This document shows positions 17,881 to 25,471 of a stretch of 64,000 nt of DNA, piece after piece. Origin of the DNA: FEN-1219 sp963713355 (GTDB lineage Bacteria > Pseudomonadota > Gammaproteobacteria > Steroidobacterales > Rariloculaceae); NCBI GenBank assembly GCA_963713355.1, contig CAVQLK010000010.1, forward strand, positions 248,001 to 312,000. The letters are read 5' to 3'. The notes below the pieces were generated by a model. The model made no database searches. It worked only from the letters and a program-made list of their open reading frames with translations, and had not been told where the DNA came from. A program made the position numbers and the translations under genes. How positions within the stretch are numbered: the first letter of the stretch is position 1; every line of letters starts with the position of its first letter.

Positions 17881-18918
17881 ATGGCGGACGAAAGACAGGG
17901 CGACTTCCTGATCACGCTTGCATCCGAGGATGACAAGCACCGGCAGGGAACGACGTTGGACGTCCTGTTCTCGATCGCCGTCTGGTTGACCTGCATCGTC
18001 AGCGGCTGGGCAACCTACGTCGGGTTTTCCGTCGACTTGCCCAAGCCCGTGGCGCTCGTCCTGGCGGTGGCCGTCAGTCTGTTTCTCGCGGGGCTGAATT
18101 TCGAGCTGCGCAAGCGCAAGCGTGCGGCGACAGGTCTCTGGGGAACGCTCGCGATGCTATGCGTCGTCGTCGTCATCAGCTTCCTGGCGAACACCAACGC
18201 GATCTACTCCTACCAGATCCGCCGAGACATCGTCGGCCAGACTCAGGAAGCGGCGTGGCGCGTGTTCGATTCGGAGACGAGCAAGATCCTGCGCGCCATC
18301 AGCGAGGTGCCCGCCGTCGTCACGCTCGAGGATCGCCGCCGCAGGCTCGACGTCGCGCGCCAGAACTTGAAGACGCAGATCGTCGATCCGCGGAACCCGG
18401 GCTTCGGGACGCTCGCGCAAGCGCACTACGCGGACGTCACGGAGATACTCGGCATCGATCTCACGCCGCTGCGCGCGCCCGACCCGACGGCTCCCGCCGA
18501 GGAGCTCGCGGCTTACGCGAACCGGCTCGACGCGTTCATCGAGGAACAAGCCGAAACTCAATTCAATAACGATGCTGGCGCTCCGTTCGTGGACTTGCAG
18601 ACGAACATTCAGAAGGTGAAGGCCTTTTACGAAGGCAAGATGCGCGAGAAAGCCTATTCGGCCGACACCACGGATCTCATGACGAGAGACCTGGATGGTT
18701 ATGCCGTCAGCGCTCGCGAGCTGCTGCCCGGTGTGCTGGAAATCGAAACGATCAACAACTCGGCGGACGAGATCGGCTCGATTCAATACACGTGGCGTAA
18801 CTTCACGAATTGGATCAGCCCCGCTGCGATCGTCATCGCCTTGTTGGTCAGCTTCATCTTGGATGGTGTCGTGCCTCTCTTCACGCTGCTCGTCGTCCGG
18901 CCGGACAATTGGTACTGA
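17881..18918 (+). CDS. Uncharacterised four-helix membrane protein of a GTPase module (gene 1 of 3)
   Basis: A 345-residue protein with three N-terminal membrane helices (~27-48, 55-74, 84-104), a ~200-residue extramembrane domain rich in charged helices (105-312), and a fourth helix at ~314-338 ending in VVRPDNWY. The large domain has heptad-like stretches and no catalytic motif I can recognise. The ATG at 17881 follows a strong ribosome site (agagggggg). The GTPase-like gene starts one base after the stop. Tight coupling suggests it is the membrane platform or effector of the module (inference). No known family was recognised. Confidence 0.75.
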   Translation: MADERQGDFLITLASEDDKHRQGTTLDVLFSIAVWLTCIVSGWATYVGFSVDLPKPVALVLAVAVSLFLAGLNFELRKRKRAATGLWGTLAMLCVVVVISFLANTNAIYSYQIRRDIVGQTQEAAWRVFDSETSKILRAISEVPAVVTLEDRRRRLDVARQNLKTQIVDPRNPGFGTLAQAHYADVTEILGIDLTPLRAPDPTAPAEELAAYANRLDAFIEEQAETQFNNDAGAPFVDLQTNIQKVKAFYEGKMREKAYSADTTDLMTRDLDGYAVSARELLPGVLEIETINNSADEIGSIQYTWRNFTNWISPAAIVIALLVSFILDGVVPLFTLLVVRPDNWY

Positions 18919-18919
18919 T

Positions 18920-19906
18920 ATGGCGCAAGAACCGCAGAGAGATCTATCGCCGGCGCCGTCGATACGGGCCAAGCCGTTAGTGGGAACGATCATGGAGCCC
19001 GGCCCCAACCGCATCGACATGACGAGCTTCGACAACGTCGTCGACGGCTCGGCGATCGACGGCAGGACGGGCAACTTCCTGTTCACCGTTGGCAGCGTGG
19101 CGAGCGGCAAATCCACGCTGCAGAATTTCCTCGTCCACCGATTGCACGTCGACGAAAACATCCACTTCGACCGGACCAGCCGGGACGGCAAGACGGCCAG
19201 CGAGGCGTACCTCAACGCTTGGGTGCATAACATCGCTGCGGGCTATCTTCCCGAGCGAACGCAAAAAGGAGTCCTGCGCGAATTCAACGTGCGTTTCGGT
19301 CAGCGCGGTCGACCAAATCTCGATTTCAGCTTCATCGAGATCGCCGGCGAAGACATCCGCTCGATCGTTCCGACGGCCGAGCAGAAGGAGCCGAAGCTCA
19401 ACGACCACTTGGAGCGCTACCTTAGGCAAGCAGGCGTCAACAAGCGCTTCCTGTTCATTTCCGACGCATCGAGAAACCGCCTTGGCCGCGGCACCTTCGA
19501 GGAGGATGTGCTGTTCGATACGCTGATTCGTTATCTCTTGAGCGACCGCGGTGTTGGGTTGAGAAACCTCAACATCCTGTTCATCGCGGCCAAGTGGGAC
19601 GTCGTGCAGAACGAATACAAGTCCGATCGCCAGTACTTTCGGACCAATTTCCCTCAGACGAGATCGACGATTCTGTCGTCGCCGAGAATCAAGGCGCAGT
19701 ACTTGCCGTTCAGCGTCGGCGAGGTCGTGCTGGAAAGGCGCGACAGCGGCGAGTCGGTCGCTCGACTCAAGTCGATAGAGAGAAGGTACGTCGAGTTTCT
19801 CATCAGCTGGATCTATCACTCGTTCACTCAGAGGCAGCTCAAAGGCTATCCGAACGTGAACCTGGGTCTCTGGGGCAGGATCAAGAATTTTCTTGCAGCC
19901 TGGTAA
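18920..19906 (+). CDS. TRAFAC-like P-loop GTPase (gene 2 of 3)
   Basis: A 328-residue soluble protein with GTPase-like motifs. Walker A/G1 is GSVASGKST at residues 58-66. A G3-like segment FIEIAGEDI (136-145) has Glu in place of the usual Asp. The G4-like motif is AAKWD at 223-227, after the hydrophobic strand NILFI. The spacing fits the TRAFAC class and recalls small GTPases of bacterial conflict-type systems, but assignment to a named family needs a profile search. There is no transmembrane helix. It sits between two membrane-associated proteins, with 1 bp and 3 bp gaps, so all three are likely translated together. Confidence 0.7.
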   Translation: MAQEPQRDLSPAPSIRAKPLVGTIMEPGPNRIDMTSFDNVVDGSAIDGRTGNFLFTVGSVASGKSTLQNFLVHRLHVDENIHFDRTSRDGKTASEAYLNAWVHNIAAGYLPERTQKGVLREFNVRFGQRGRPNLDFSFIEIAGEDIRSIVPTAEQKEPKLNDHLERYLRQAGVNKRFLFISDASRNRLGRGTFEEDVLFDTLIRYLLSDRGVGLRNLNILFIAAKWDVVQNEYKSDRQYFRTNFPQTRSTILSSPRIKAQYLPFSVGEVVLERRDSGESVARLKSIERRYVEFLISWIYHSFTQRQLKGYPNVNLGLWGRIKNFLAAW

Positions 19907-19909
19907 GTG

Positions 19910-21124
19910 ATGCCTGGTGTCGCTTTCTTCATCTGCGGAACGCCCAGCAACAACCGCGGCTTCGAATTCGTCGAATTAGGGCCGGAACGGTTGCCCGGGA
20001 GTCCGGAGGCCTACCTCGACAAAGCGCCGGCAGACGCGGCCGAGTGTCACCGGATCGAGTCGATCGTGATCGCCGGTCAGCGGCACGTCGAATACAGCCG
20101 CGTTCTTCGGATCAATCCCAACGACTCAGAAGCGAATCGCGGCGCCTACATCGCCGTCGGTTGCCTCATCGCGCAACGCGTGGCGTTCCACACGGTGGCC
20201 AACTGCGTCGACGTCGTTTCCGAGCTATCCGGACGCGTCTCGAGCGCGTTGACACCCGACCGCGCGTTTCCCGTCGGCTTTCGCCTCGCGGATCTCGCGC
20301 CCGCGGGGACCGCCCTCGACGAGCGAACGGCCTACCAGTGCTCGCCGTTGCTCGTGGCCGACGTCGTGCTGCAGGCGCTGAACGGCGAAGGCTCGATCGA
20401 TTGGGCCAACACGAGGCAGGTGGTGCTCGCTCCCGGCGAGATGCTTGCCGCCGACATCAGCCGCTATCAGCTGTACTCGCGCCAAGGGGTGCTCGGCTCG
20501 TTGGCGTCCCTCGATCTCGAGCGCGCGCAATTGCAGCAGATGGCGCAGCAGACGAGCATGGCGGCTGAAGCTTTGGTCGACGTGCGGCAAGAGTGGGCCG
20601 CTCTGCAGTCAGCTGCGGAGAGGCTCTTGTCGAAGATGGACGCGCTCAAGCAGCTGACGACCGACATGGAAGGCAGCGCCGGGCGCGATCTGTCACTGGG
20701 TGAGGAAGGCGCGCCGGATGGCAGCGCGGCTGGCACGAAAAGCGCTTCGGCAAGGGAAGGGGCAGGGCACGCCGCGTACGAGCGCTACTACCACAAGAAC
20801 GCCGCGGGCAACGCAGCGGTTCGGTTCGGCTCGCGCGCGAGAGCCGGGCAACGCGTCCGCGTGAGAAGCTCCCGCGAGCAACGTCATGGGGTGCGCAGAT
20901 CCCGCTGGGTCAGCGCGTCGGTGGCCGTCGTCATCGGCGGCGTCTTGGCCGTGGTCGGCTTCGTCGCGTTTCAACAGCTGCGGTTGCCGGAGGTTGCGGA
21001 GGATGCGGCGCTGCCCGCCGTCGTCGTCGAGGGCGAGCAACAGGACGGCGAGCAAGCGTCGGAGCAGCCGCCAAACGACGTTGCCAGAGAGCGAGCGGCC
21101 CTCGACGCGTTACCCGAGGAATGA
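19910..21124 (+). CDS. GTPase-associated coiled-coil protein with C-terminal membrane anchor (gene 3 of 3)
   Basis: The N-terminal ~190 residues form a globular domain (IAGQRHVEYSRVLRINP, EANRGAYIAVGCLI, DVVSELSGRV, PVGFRLADL). Its layout is reminiscent of N-terminal domains of GTPase-associated proteins in multi-GTPase systems (inference). A coiled coil follows at ~202-255 (QLQQMAQQTSMAAEALVDVR...), then a basic linker, one membrane helix at ~333-354, and an acidic Pro/Glu-rich tail. The start is ATG 19910, with a GTG just before it at 19907. It probably links the GTPase to the membrane. Its 3' end overlaps a small convergent gene by 15 bp. Confidence 0.7.
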   Translation: MPGVAFFICGTPSNNRGFEFVELGPERLPGSPEAYLDKAPADAAECHRIESIVIAGQRHVEYSRVLRINPNDSEANRGAYIAVGCLIAQRVAFHTVANCVDVVSELSGRVSSALTPDRAFPVGFRLADLAPAGTALDERTAYQCSPLLVADVVLQALNGEGSIDWANTRQVVLAPGEMLAADISRYQLYSRQGVLGSLASLDLERAQLQQMAQQTSMAAEALVDVRQEWAALQSAAERLLSKMDALKQLTTDMEGSAGRDLSLGEEGAPDGSAAGTKSASAREGAGHAAYERYYHKNAAGNAAVRFGSRARAGQRVRVRSSREQRHGVRRSRWVSASVAVVIGGVLAVVGFVAFQQLRLPEVAEDAALPAVVVEGEQQDGEQASEQPPNDVARERAALDALPEE

Positions 21125-21379
21125 CCGCGTAGGTCTGCGGCGCGCGCTCTCGAGCGCAACGCGAGCGTCGAAGTGCTCGCGGAACAACTGCTGAGCCCTG
21201 AACACCGTCGACCAGCCGTGGTTCGTGGCGCGCCCACATGCGGCGCAGGAAACGACCTCGCTCCTCGCCAACAAGCTCAACAGCCGGCTGTAGCGAATGC
21301 GACTGGTTCGTGCGCATTCCGAGCACGCGAGATCCACGAAGTAATCTGTCCCGACGTAGTCCATCGTCCGGCGTCGCAT
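21110..21379 (-). CDS. Small zinc-ribbon-like protein
   Basis: Up to 89 residues with two cysteine pairs, CSEC near residue 19 and CAAC near residue 45, spaced as in a zinc ribbon, followed by an Arg-rich C-terminus. A second methionine five residues in (MDYVGTDYF) is an equally good start. It faces the GTPase module and overlaps its last codons by 15 bp. No family was recognised. Four conserved-looking cysteines argue that it is a real gene rather than an antisense artefact, but the support is modest. Confidence 0.5.
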   Translation of the reverse strand: MRRRTMDYVGTDYFVDLACSECARTSRIRYSRLLSLLARSEVVSCAACGRATNHGWSTVFRAQQLFREHFDARVALESARRRPTRSFLG

Positions 21380-21458
21380 CGAGTGTCGGTACGTATCGTT
21401 TCACGACGCCGGGCACCGCTTTGTGCGGTGGTTCAACTTTCGGAAACCTAGCGTCCCT

Positions 21459-21923
21459 TCAAAACGGGCCGTGCGTCACGACGCGCTCGAGACGCGCGCG
21501 AATTGCCTCGATCGGCTGTGCACCGACGATCCGGTCGACCTCGCGGCCGCCGGCGAGCACGAGCAACGTCGGAATGCTGCGAATGTCGAAGCGGCCTGCC
21601 GTCGCTGGGTTCTCGTCGACGTTGAGCTTCACGACACGGACTTTGCCCGCAAGCTCGGCCGCGAGCGCGTCGATTGCGGGGGCGATCATGCGGCAGGGGC
21701 CGCACCAGGCAGCCCACGCGTCGACGAGCACGGGCAACGGCGAACGCTCGACCTCGGCTGCGAACGTCGCGTCGGTGACGATCAGGGGCGCGGCGGCGGC
21801 GGCGGAGGGCAGCGGCTGCTTGCAGCGGCCGCATTTAGGCTTCAAGCCCTGCGCCAGCTTCGCCTGCGGCACGCGGTTCGTGGCGCCGCAGTGCGTGCAG
21901 CGGATCGTCGTAACATCGGCCAT
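21459..21923 (-). CDS. trxC: Thioredoxin 2 (zinc-containing thioredoxin TrxC)
   Basis: TrxC reduces protein disulfides in the cytoplasm and is linked to oxidative stress. The 154-residue protein has the TrxC-specific N-terminal zinc ribbon (CTHCG and CGRC, residues 9-36), then a thioredoxin fold with the active site WAAWCGPCR, the cis-proline loop RSIPTL, and the C-terminal helix. The ATG at 21923 is chosen because it begins directly before the zinc ribbon. It is transcribed away from the tannase gene. Confidence 0.93.
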   Translation of the reverse strand: MADVTTIRCTHCGATNRVPQAKLAQGLKPKCGRCKQPLPSAAAAAPLIVTDATFAAEVERSPLPVLVDAWAAWCGPCRMIAPAIDALAAELAGKVRVVKLNVDENPATAGRFDIRSIPTLLVLAGGREVDRIVGAQPIEAIRARLERVVTHGPF

Positions 21924-22053
21924 GCGCGCAAGATGAGGGCATGCGCCGCGAACCTCAAGCCAGGCCGCGCCGCTTGACCGGCGGCCCGCGGCGGCGCCAA
22001 TGTAGCCTCGAACGAACCGTGGATCGGCGCGCGCGCCGACGAAAGGGGGGAGC

Positions 22054-23538
22054 ATGCTGGCCATCGTCATCGCTGCGTCCGGAGCGCTGAACATGCCGTG
22101 CGTCGAGCTCAAGAACATCGAGCTCGAGCGCGGGACCATCGTGAGCGCCGTCGACGTCGCCGCAGGGCTGTTTAAGCCGGCCGGTGCCGAATCGCGCCCG
22201 CAGCCGCAGTCCGGTCCGCCGCCGCGGCCGATCCCACAGCACTGCCGCCTCACGCTCGTGTCGACTCCGACCCCGGATTCGCAGATCAACGTCGAGCTGT
22301 GGCTGCCGACGGAGAACTGGAACGGCAAGTTCCTCGCCGTCGGCAACGGCGGCTGGGCTGGCTCGATTCAGGGCTACGGCGACATGCAGGAAGCGCTGCG
22401 CCGCGGCTATGCAACGGCTGCGACGGACACAGGGCACTCCGAGGCCGACGGCCCGGCCGGCATGTTCGCGCTCGGGCATCCCGAGAAGATCGTCGACTTC
22501 GCGTATCGCGCGCTGCACGACATGACCGTGAAGTCGAAGCGGCTCATCGACGTGTTCTACGCGGAGCCGCTCGATTACTCGTACTACAAAGGCTGCTCGA
22601 CGGGCGGAAGGCAAGGCGTCATGGCCGCGCAACGCTACGCCGGCGATTACGACGGCATCATCGCCGGCGCGCTCGCGAACCGGCACGTCCACATGCACAC
22701 GGCCGGCGCCTACCGCAGCATCCATCTCGCGCGCCATCCCGACGAGGCCGTCTCCGAAGCGAAGGCGAAGCTCGTCAACGACGCCGTCATGAAGCAATGC
22801 GACACGCTAGGCGAAGGGTTCCTGAACAATCCGCGGCAGTGCTCGTTCGATTTCAATACGCTCGCGTGCGGCACCAGCCGCGCCGGCGACAGCTGCCTGA
22901 CGCCCGGCGAGTTGAAGTCCGTGCAGACGTTCTATGGCGGATTGCGTAACAGCAAGGGCGAGCTGATCTTCTCAGGCCAGGCGCTCGGTAATCCGCTGCC
23001 GGCGCTCGTGAGCTCGCCGGAAGGCCCGGGCTCGTTCTCGCTCGACTCGATCCGGATCTTGGGCTTCCAGGATGCGAATTACGACTGGCGGCAGTTCGAC
23101 CTCGACCGCGACATGCCGCGCATCGACGCCGCGGCGGGCTTCGTTGACGCCGTCGATCCCGATCTGCGCGCGTTCGAGGCGCACGGCGGCAAGCTGTTGC
23201 TGTACGCCGGCTGGCGCGACACGGGTATCACGCCGGAGAACACCGTGCTCTATTACGAGAGTGTGCGCGAGGAGATGGGACCGCATCAGGGCGACTGGAT
23301 GCGGCTGTTCCTGGCCCCCGGTATGGGGCACTGCCGCGGCGGCCCCGGCGTCGACACATTCGACACGCTGACCGCGCTCGAGCAATGGCGCGAGCGCGGC
23401 GTCGCGCCGGACCAGATGGCGGCGACGGGCCGCGAGTCGGGCCTCGCGCGGCCGATCTGTGCGTACCCGGCCTACGCGAGGTACGACGGCTCAGGCGACC
23501 TCAAGGACGCCGCAAACTGGGGCTGCGCCACCGACTGA
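22054..23538 (+). CDS. Tannase/feruloyl esterase family protein
   Basis: A 494-residue alpha/beta-hydrolase of the tannase family, which cleaves ester bonds of plant phenolics. The nucleophile is Ser182 in GCSTGG, with the family's adjacent cysteine. The acid lies in YAGWRDTGI and the histidine in PGMGHCRGG, where His is also followed by Cys. This is the CS-D-HC arrangement, in which a disulfide holds Ser and His together. The start ATG at 22054 follows aaggggggag, but the N-terminal signal is short, so export is likely rather than certain. It may share aromatic-compound metabolism with the DyP operon. Confidence 0.88.
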   Translation: MLAIVIAASGALNMPCVELKNIELERGTIVSAVDVAAGLFKPAGAESRPQPQSGPPPRPIPQHCRLTLVSTPTPDSQINVELWLPTENWNGKFLAVGNGGWAGSIQGYGDMQEALRRGYATAATDTGHSEADGPAGMFALGHPEKIVDFAYRALHDMTVKSKRLIDVFYAEPLDYSYYKGCSTGGRQGVMAAQRYAGDYDGIIAGALANRHVHMHTAGAYRSIHLARHPDEAVSEAKAKLVNDAVMKQCDTLGEGFLNNPRQCSFDFNTLACGTSRAGDSCLTPGELKSVQTFYGGLRNSKGELIFSGQALGNPLPALVSSPEGPGSFSLDSIRILGFQDANYDWRQFDLDRDMPRIDAAAGFVDAVDPDLRAFEAHGGKLLLYAGWRDTGITPENTVLYYESVREEMGPHQGDWMRLFLAPGMGHCRGGPGVDTFDTLTALEQWRERGVAPDQMAATGRESGLARPICAYPAYARYDGSGDLKDAANWGCATD

Positions 23539-23665
23539 TTTCGTTTGGGCGCCGTCGTTGCGGCGTGATGGCGGCCTTCTGACGTAGAACTGGCGGGTGC
23601 CCTTCGTGGTAATGGGGGTGGGCCCTCGCGGACCGTAAGCGCTCCAGCCACCACGGAGCGCCCAC

Positions 23666-24334
23666 ATGGATATGAAAGTCGATTCCTCGTACATCAAGCG
23701 CGAGCGCGAGCGTCGAGCCTGGAGCCAGGACCACTTGGCGGAGGTGACGGGGCTTGGGCTGCGCACGATTCAACGTATCGAGAAGACGGGCGCGGCATCG
23801 TACGAGTCCGCACGCTCGCTGGCCGCCATTTTCGGCGTCGACGTGGCAAAGCTGCGCATCGAGGACGCGCGCCCGCTGGCGCCGCGGCTCGGAGTGCGGA
23901 CCCGGCCGCTGCTCGGCGCGCTCGCGGCGGTCGTCACGGGCGGCGCTTTGCTCTACGCGACGCAGAGCTTCGCCGACCAGGTGCTGGTGGATGTCAGCAC
24001 GGTCATCAACGCGGGCGCAGAGACAGGAGAGTGGAAGACGCAGTTCATTGTCGACGACGGCACGCTCGTGCCCAACGTCAACGACCTCCGTCTCGAGGAG
24101 TTCCGGTTTTCGATCGTGCCGCACGTGCAACCCGACGACCGAATCCTCCTCGAGATCGGCGTCTTCGAACGTCACGGCAACGAGGAGAGAGTCCTTGGCC
24201 GGCCGCGCTTGATCGCGCTCGATGGCGAGGAAGCCGGGTTCGTCATCGATACGGAGGACGGCCGCTCGCTACGCTTGTCGATCAAAGCGCAAGTCAACCC
24301 GCCGCGTTTACCGGCCACGCTGCACGCGCGCTAG
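23666..24334 (+). CDS. XRE-family HTH protein with a membrane helix
   Basis: Residues ~5-65 are a Cro/C1-type helix-turn-helix (RERRAWSQDHLAEVTGLGLRTIQRIEKTGAASYESARSLAAIF). A hydrophobic helix follows at ~88-105 (LLGALAAVVTGGALLYA), then a beta-rich domain of ~115 residues (VPNVNDLRLEEFRFSIVPHVQ...). This layout suggests a membrane-anchored regulator that senses something on the far side. No target is evident. It stands alone between the tannase and the SDR genes. Confidence 0.75.
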   Translation: MDMKVDSSYIKRERERRAWSQDHLAEVTGLGLRTIQRIEKTGAASYESARSLAAIFGVDVAKLRIEDARPLAPRLGVRTRPLLGALAAVVTGGALLYATQSFADQVLVDVSTVINAGAETGEWKTQFIVDDGTLVPNVNDLRLEEFRFSIVPHVQPDDRILLEIGVFERHGNEERVLGRPRLIALDGEEAGFVIDTEDGRSLRLSIKAQVNPPRLPATLHAR

Positions 24335-24435
24335 GGCCATGCGGCGGCTGCACTAGCACCGACAATTCTTCAGCGCTCGCGCGAAAGCGCGCCGGTACAG
24401 TTCGAGCTTCCCGCCGAGCCAGGAAGAGGCCAACG

Positions 24436-25428
24436 ATGACCACGATCGACCGCCGCCGTTTCATCGAACGCAGCACGCTGCTCGCCATAGCCGCCTACGC
24501 CGGGCGCGCCGGCGCACAGGAGGCGCCGCGCAGCTCGTTCGCGGCCGACGCGACGGCCGAGCAGGTCACCGAAGGCATCGACCTCGCGGGCAAAACGATC
24601 GTCGTCACGGGCTGCAATTCCGGCATCGGTCTCGAGACGATGCGCGTGCTCGCGCTGCGCGGCGCGCACGTGATCGGCACGGCGCGCACGCCCGAGCGCG
24701 GCCAGGAAGCGTGTGCGAGCATCCAAGGCAAGGCGACGCCTGTCGTGCTCGAGCTCAGCGACTTCGACTCCGTCGTCGCGTGCGCCGCCGCGATTCGCGC
24801 GCTCGATACGCCGATCGACGCGCTCGTCTGCAACGCCGGCGTGCTGCTCACGGAACTGCAGCAAGTGCGCGGCCTCGAGATGCAGTTCGTCGTCAATCAC
24901 CTCGGGCATTTCCTCTTGGTGAACCGCTTGCTCGACCGCGTCACGGCGGCGCCGCAGGGCCGCGTCGTCGTCGTGGGCAGCATGTCGCACGCGCAAACGC
25001 CGCCCGGCGGCATCCAGTTCGAGAATCTCTCAGGGCAAGGCTGGGAGCGCCAGGCGTACGGCCACTCGAAGCTCGCGAACGGCTTGTTCTCGTTCGAGCT
25101 CGCGAAGCGCTTGGCCGGCACGCGGGCGACGTCGAACTCGCTGCATCCCGGCGTCGTCGCGACGAACATCATGCGCAACATGAATTTCCGCCCGCCGGCA
25201 GGGGGTGGAGGTGGCGGCGGTGGAGGTGGCGGCTTCTCGTTCGAGCAGCCGCCGCAAGGAGCCGCCACGAGCTGCTATCTCGCGAGCAATCCGGCTCTGG
25301 TGGATGTGACGGGTCTTTATTTCGTCGACTGCAACCCCGTCGAGCCGAGCGCGCTGCAGAAGGATCCGGCGCTCGCGGCGCGGCTGTGGCAAGTCTCGGA
25401 GGAGCTGACGCGCCCCTACCTTTCGTAG
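24436..25428 (+). CDS. Tat-exported short-chain dehydrogenase/reductase
   Basis: A 330-residue SDR. The N-terminus has a twin-arginine-type signal (DRRRFIERSTLLAIAAYAGRAGA). The Rossmann motif TGCNSGIGLE is at 58-67, NAG follows (CNAGVLLTE), and the catalytic YGHSK is near residue 208. An uninterrupted run of 11 glycines (256-266) sits in the substrate-loop region, encoded by mixed GGN codons. The ATG at 24436 is chosen because it includes the whole signal. SDRs need NAD(P), which is scarce in the periplasm, so the signal is unusual. The substrate is unknown. Confidence 0.82.
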   Translation: MTTIDRRRFIERSTLLAIAAYAGRAGAQEAPRSSFAADATAEQVTEGIDLAGKTIVVTGCNSGIGLETMRVLALRGAHVIGTARTPERGQEACASIQGKATPVVLELSDFDSVVACAAAIRALDTPIDALVCNAGVLLTELQQVRGLEMQFVVNHLGHFLLVNRLLDRVTAAPQGRVVVVGSMSHAQTPPGGIQFENLSGQGWERQAYGHSKLANGLFSFELAKRLAGTRATSNSLHPGVVATNIMRNMNFRPPAGGGGGGGGGGGFSFEQPPQGAATSCYLASNPALVDVTGLYFVDCNPVEPSALQKDPALAARLWQVSEELTRPYLS

Positions 25429-25471
25429 GGCGTACCTCGATTGCAGACGGGGTGCCAGGGGCGCGCACCCT

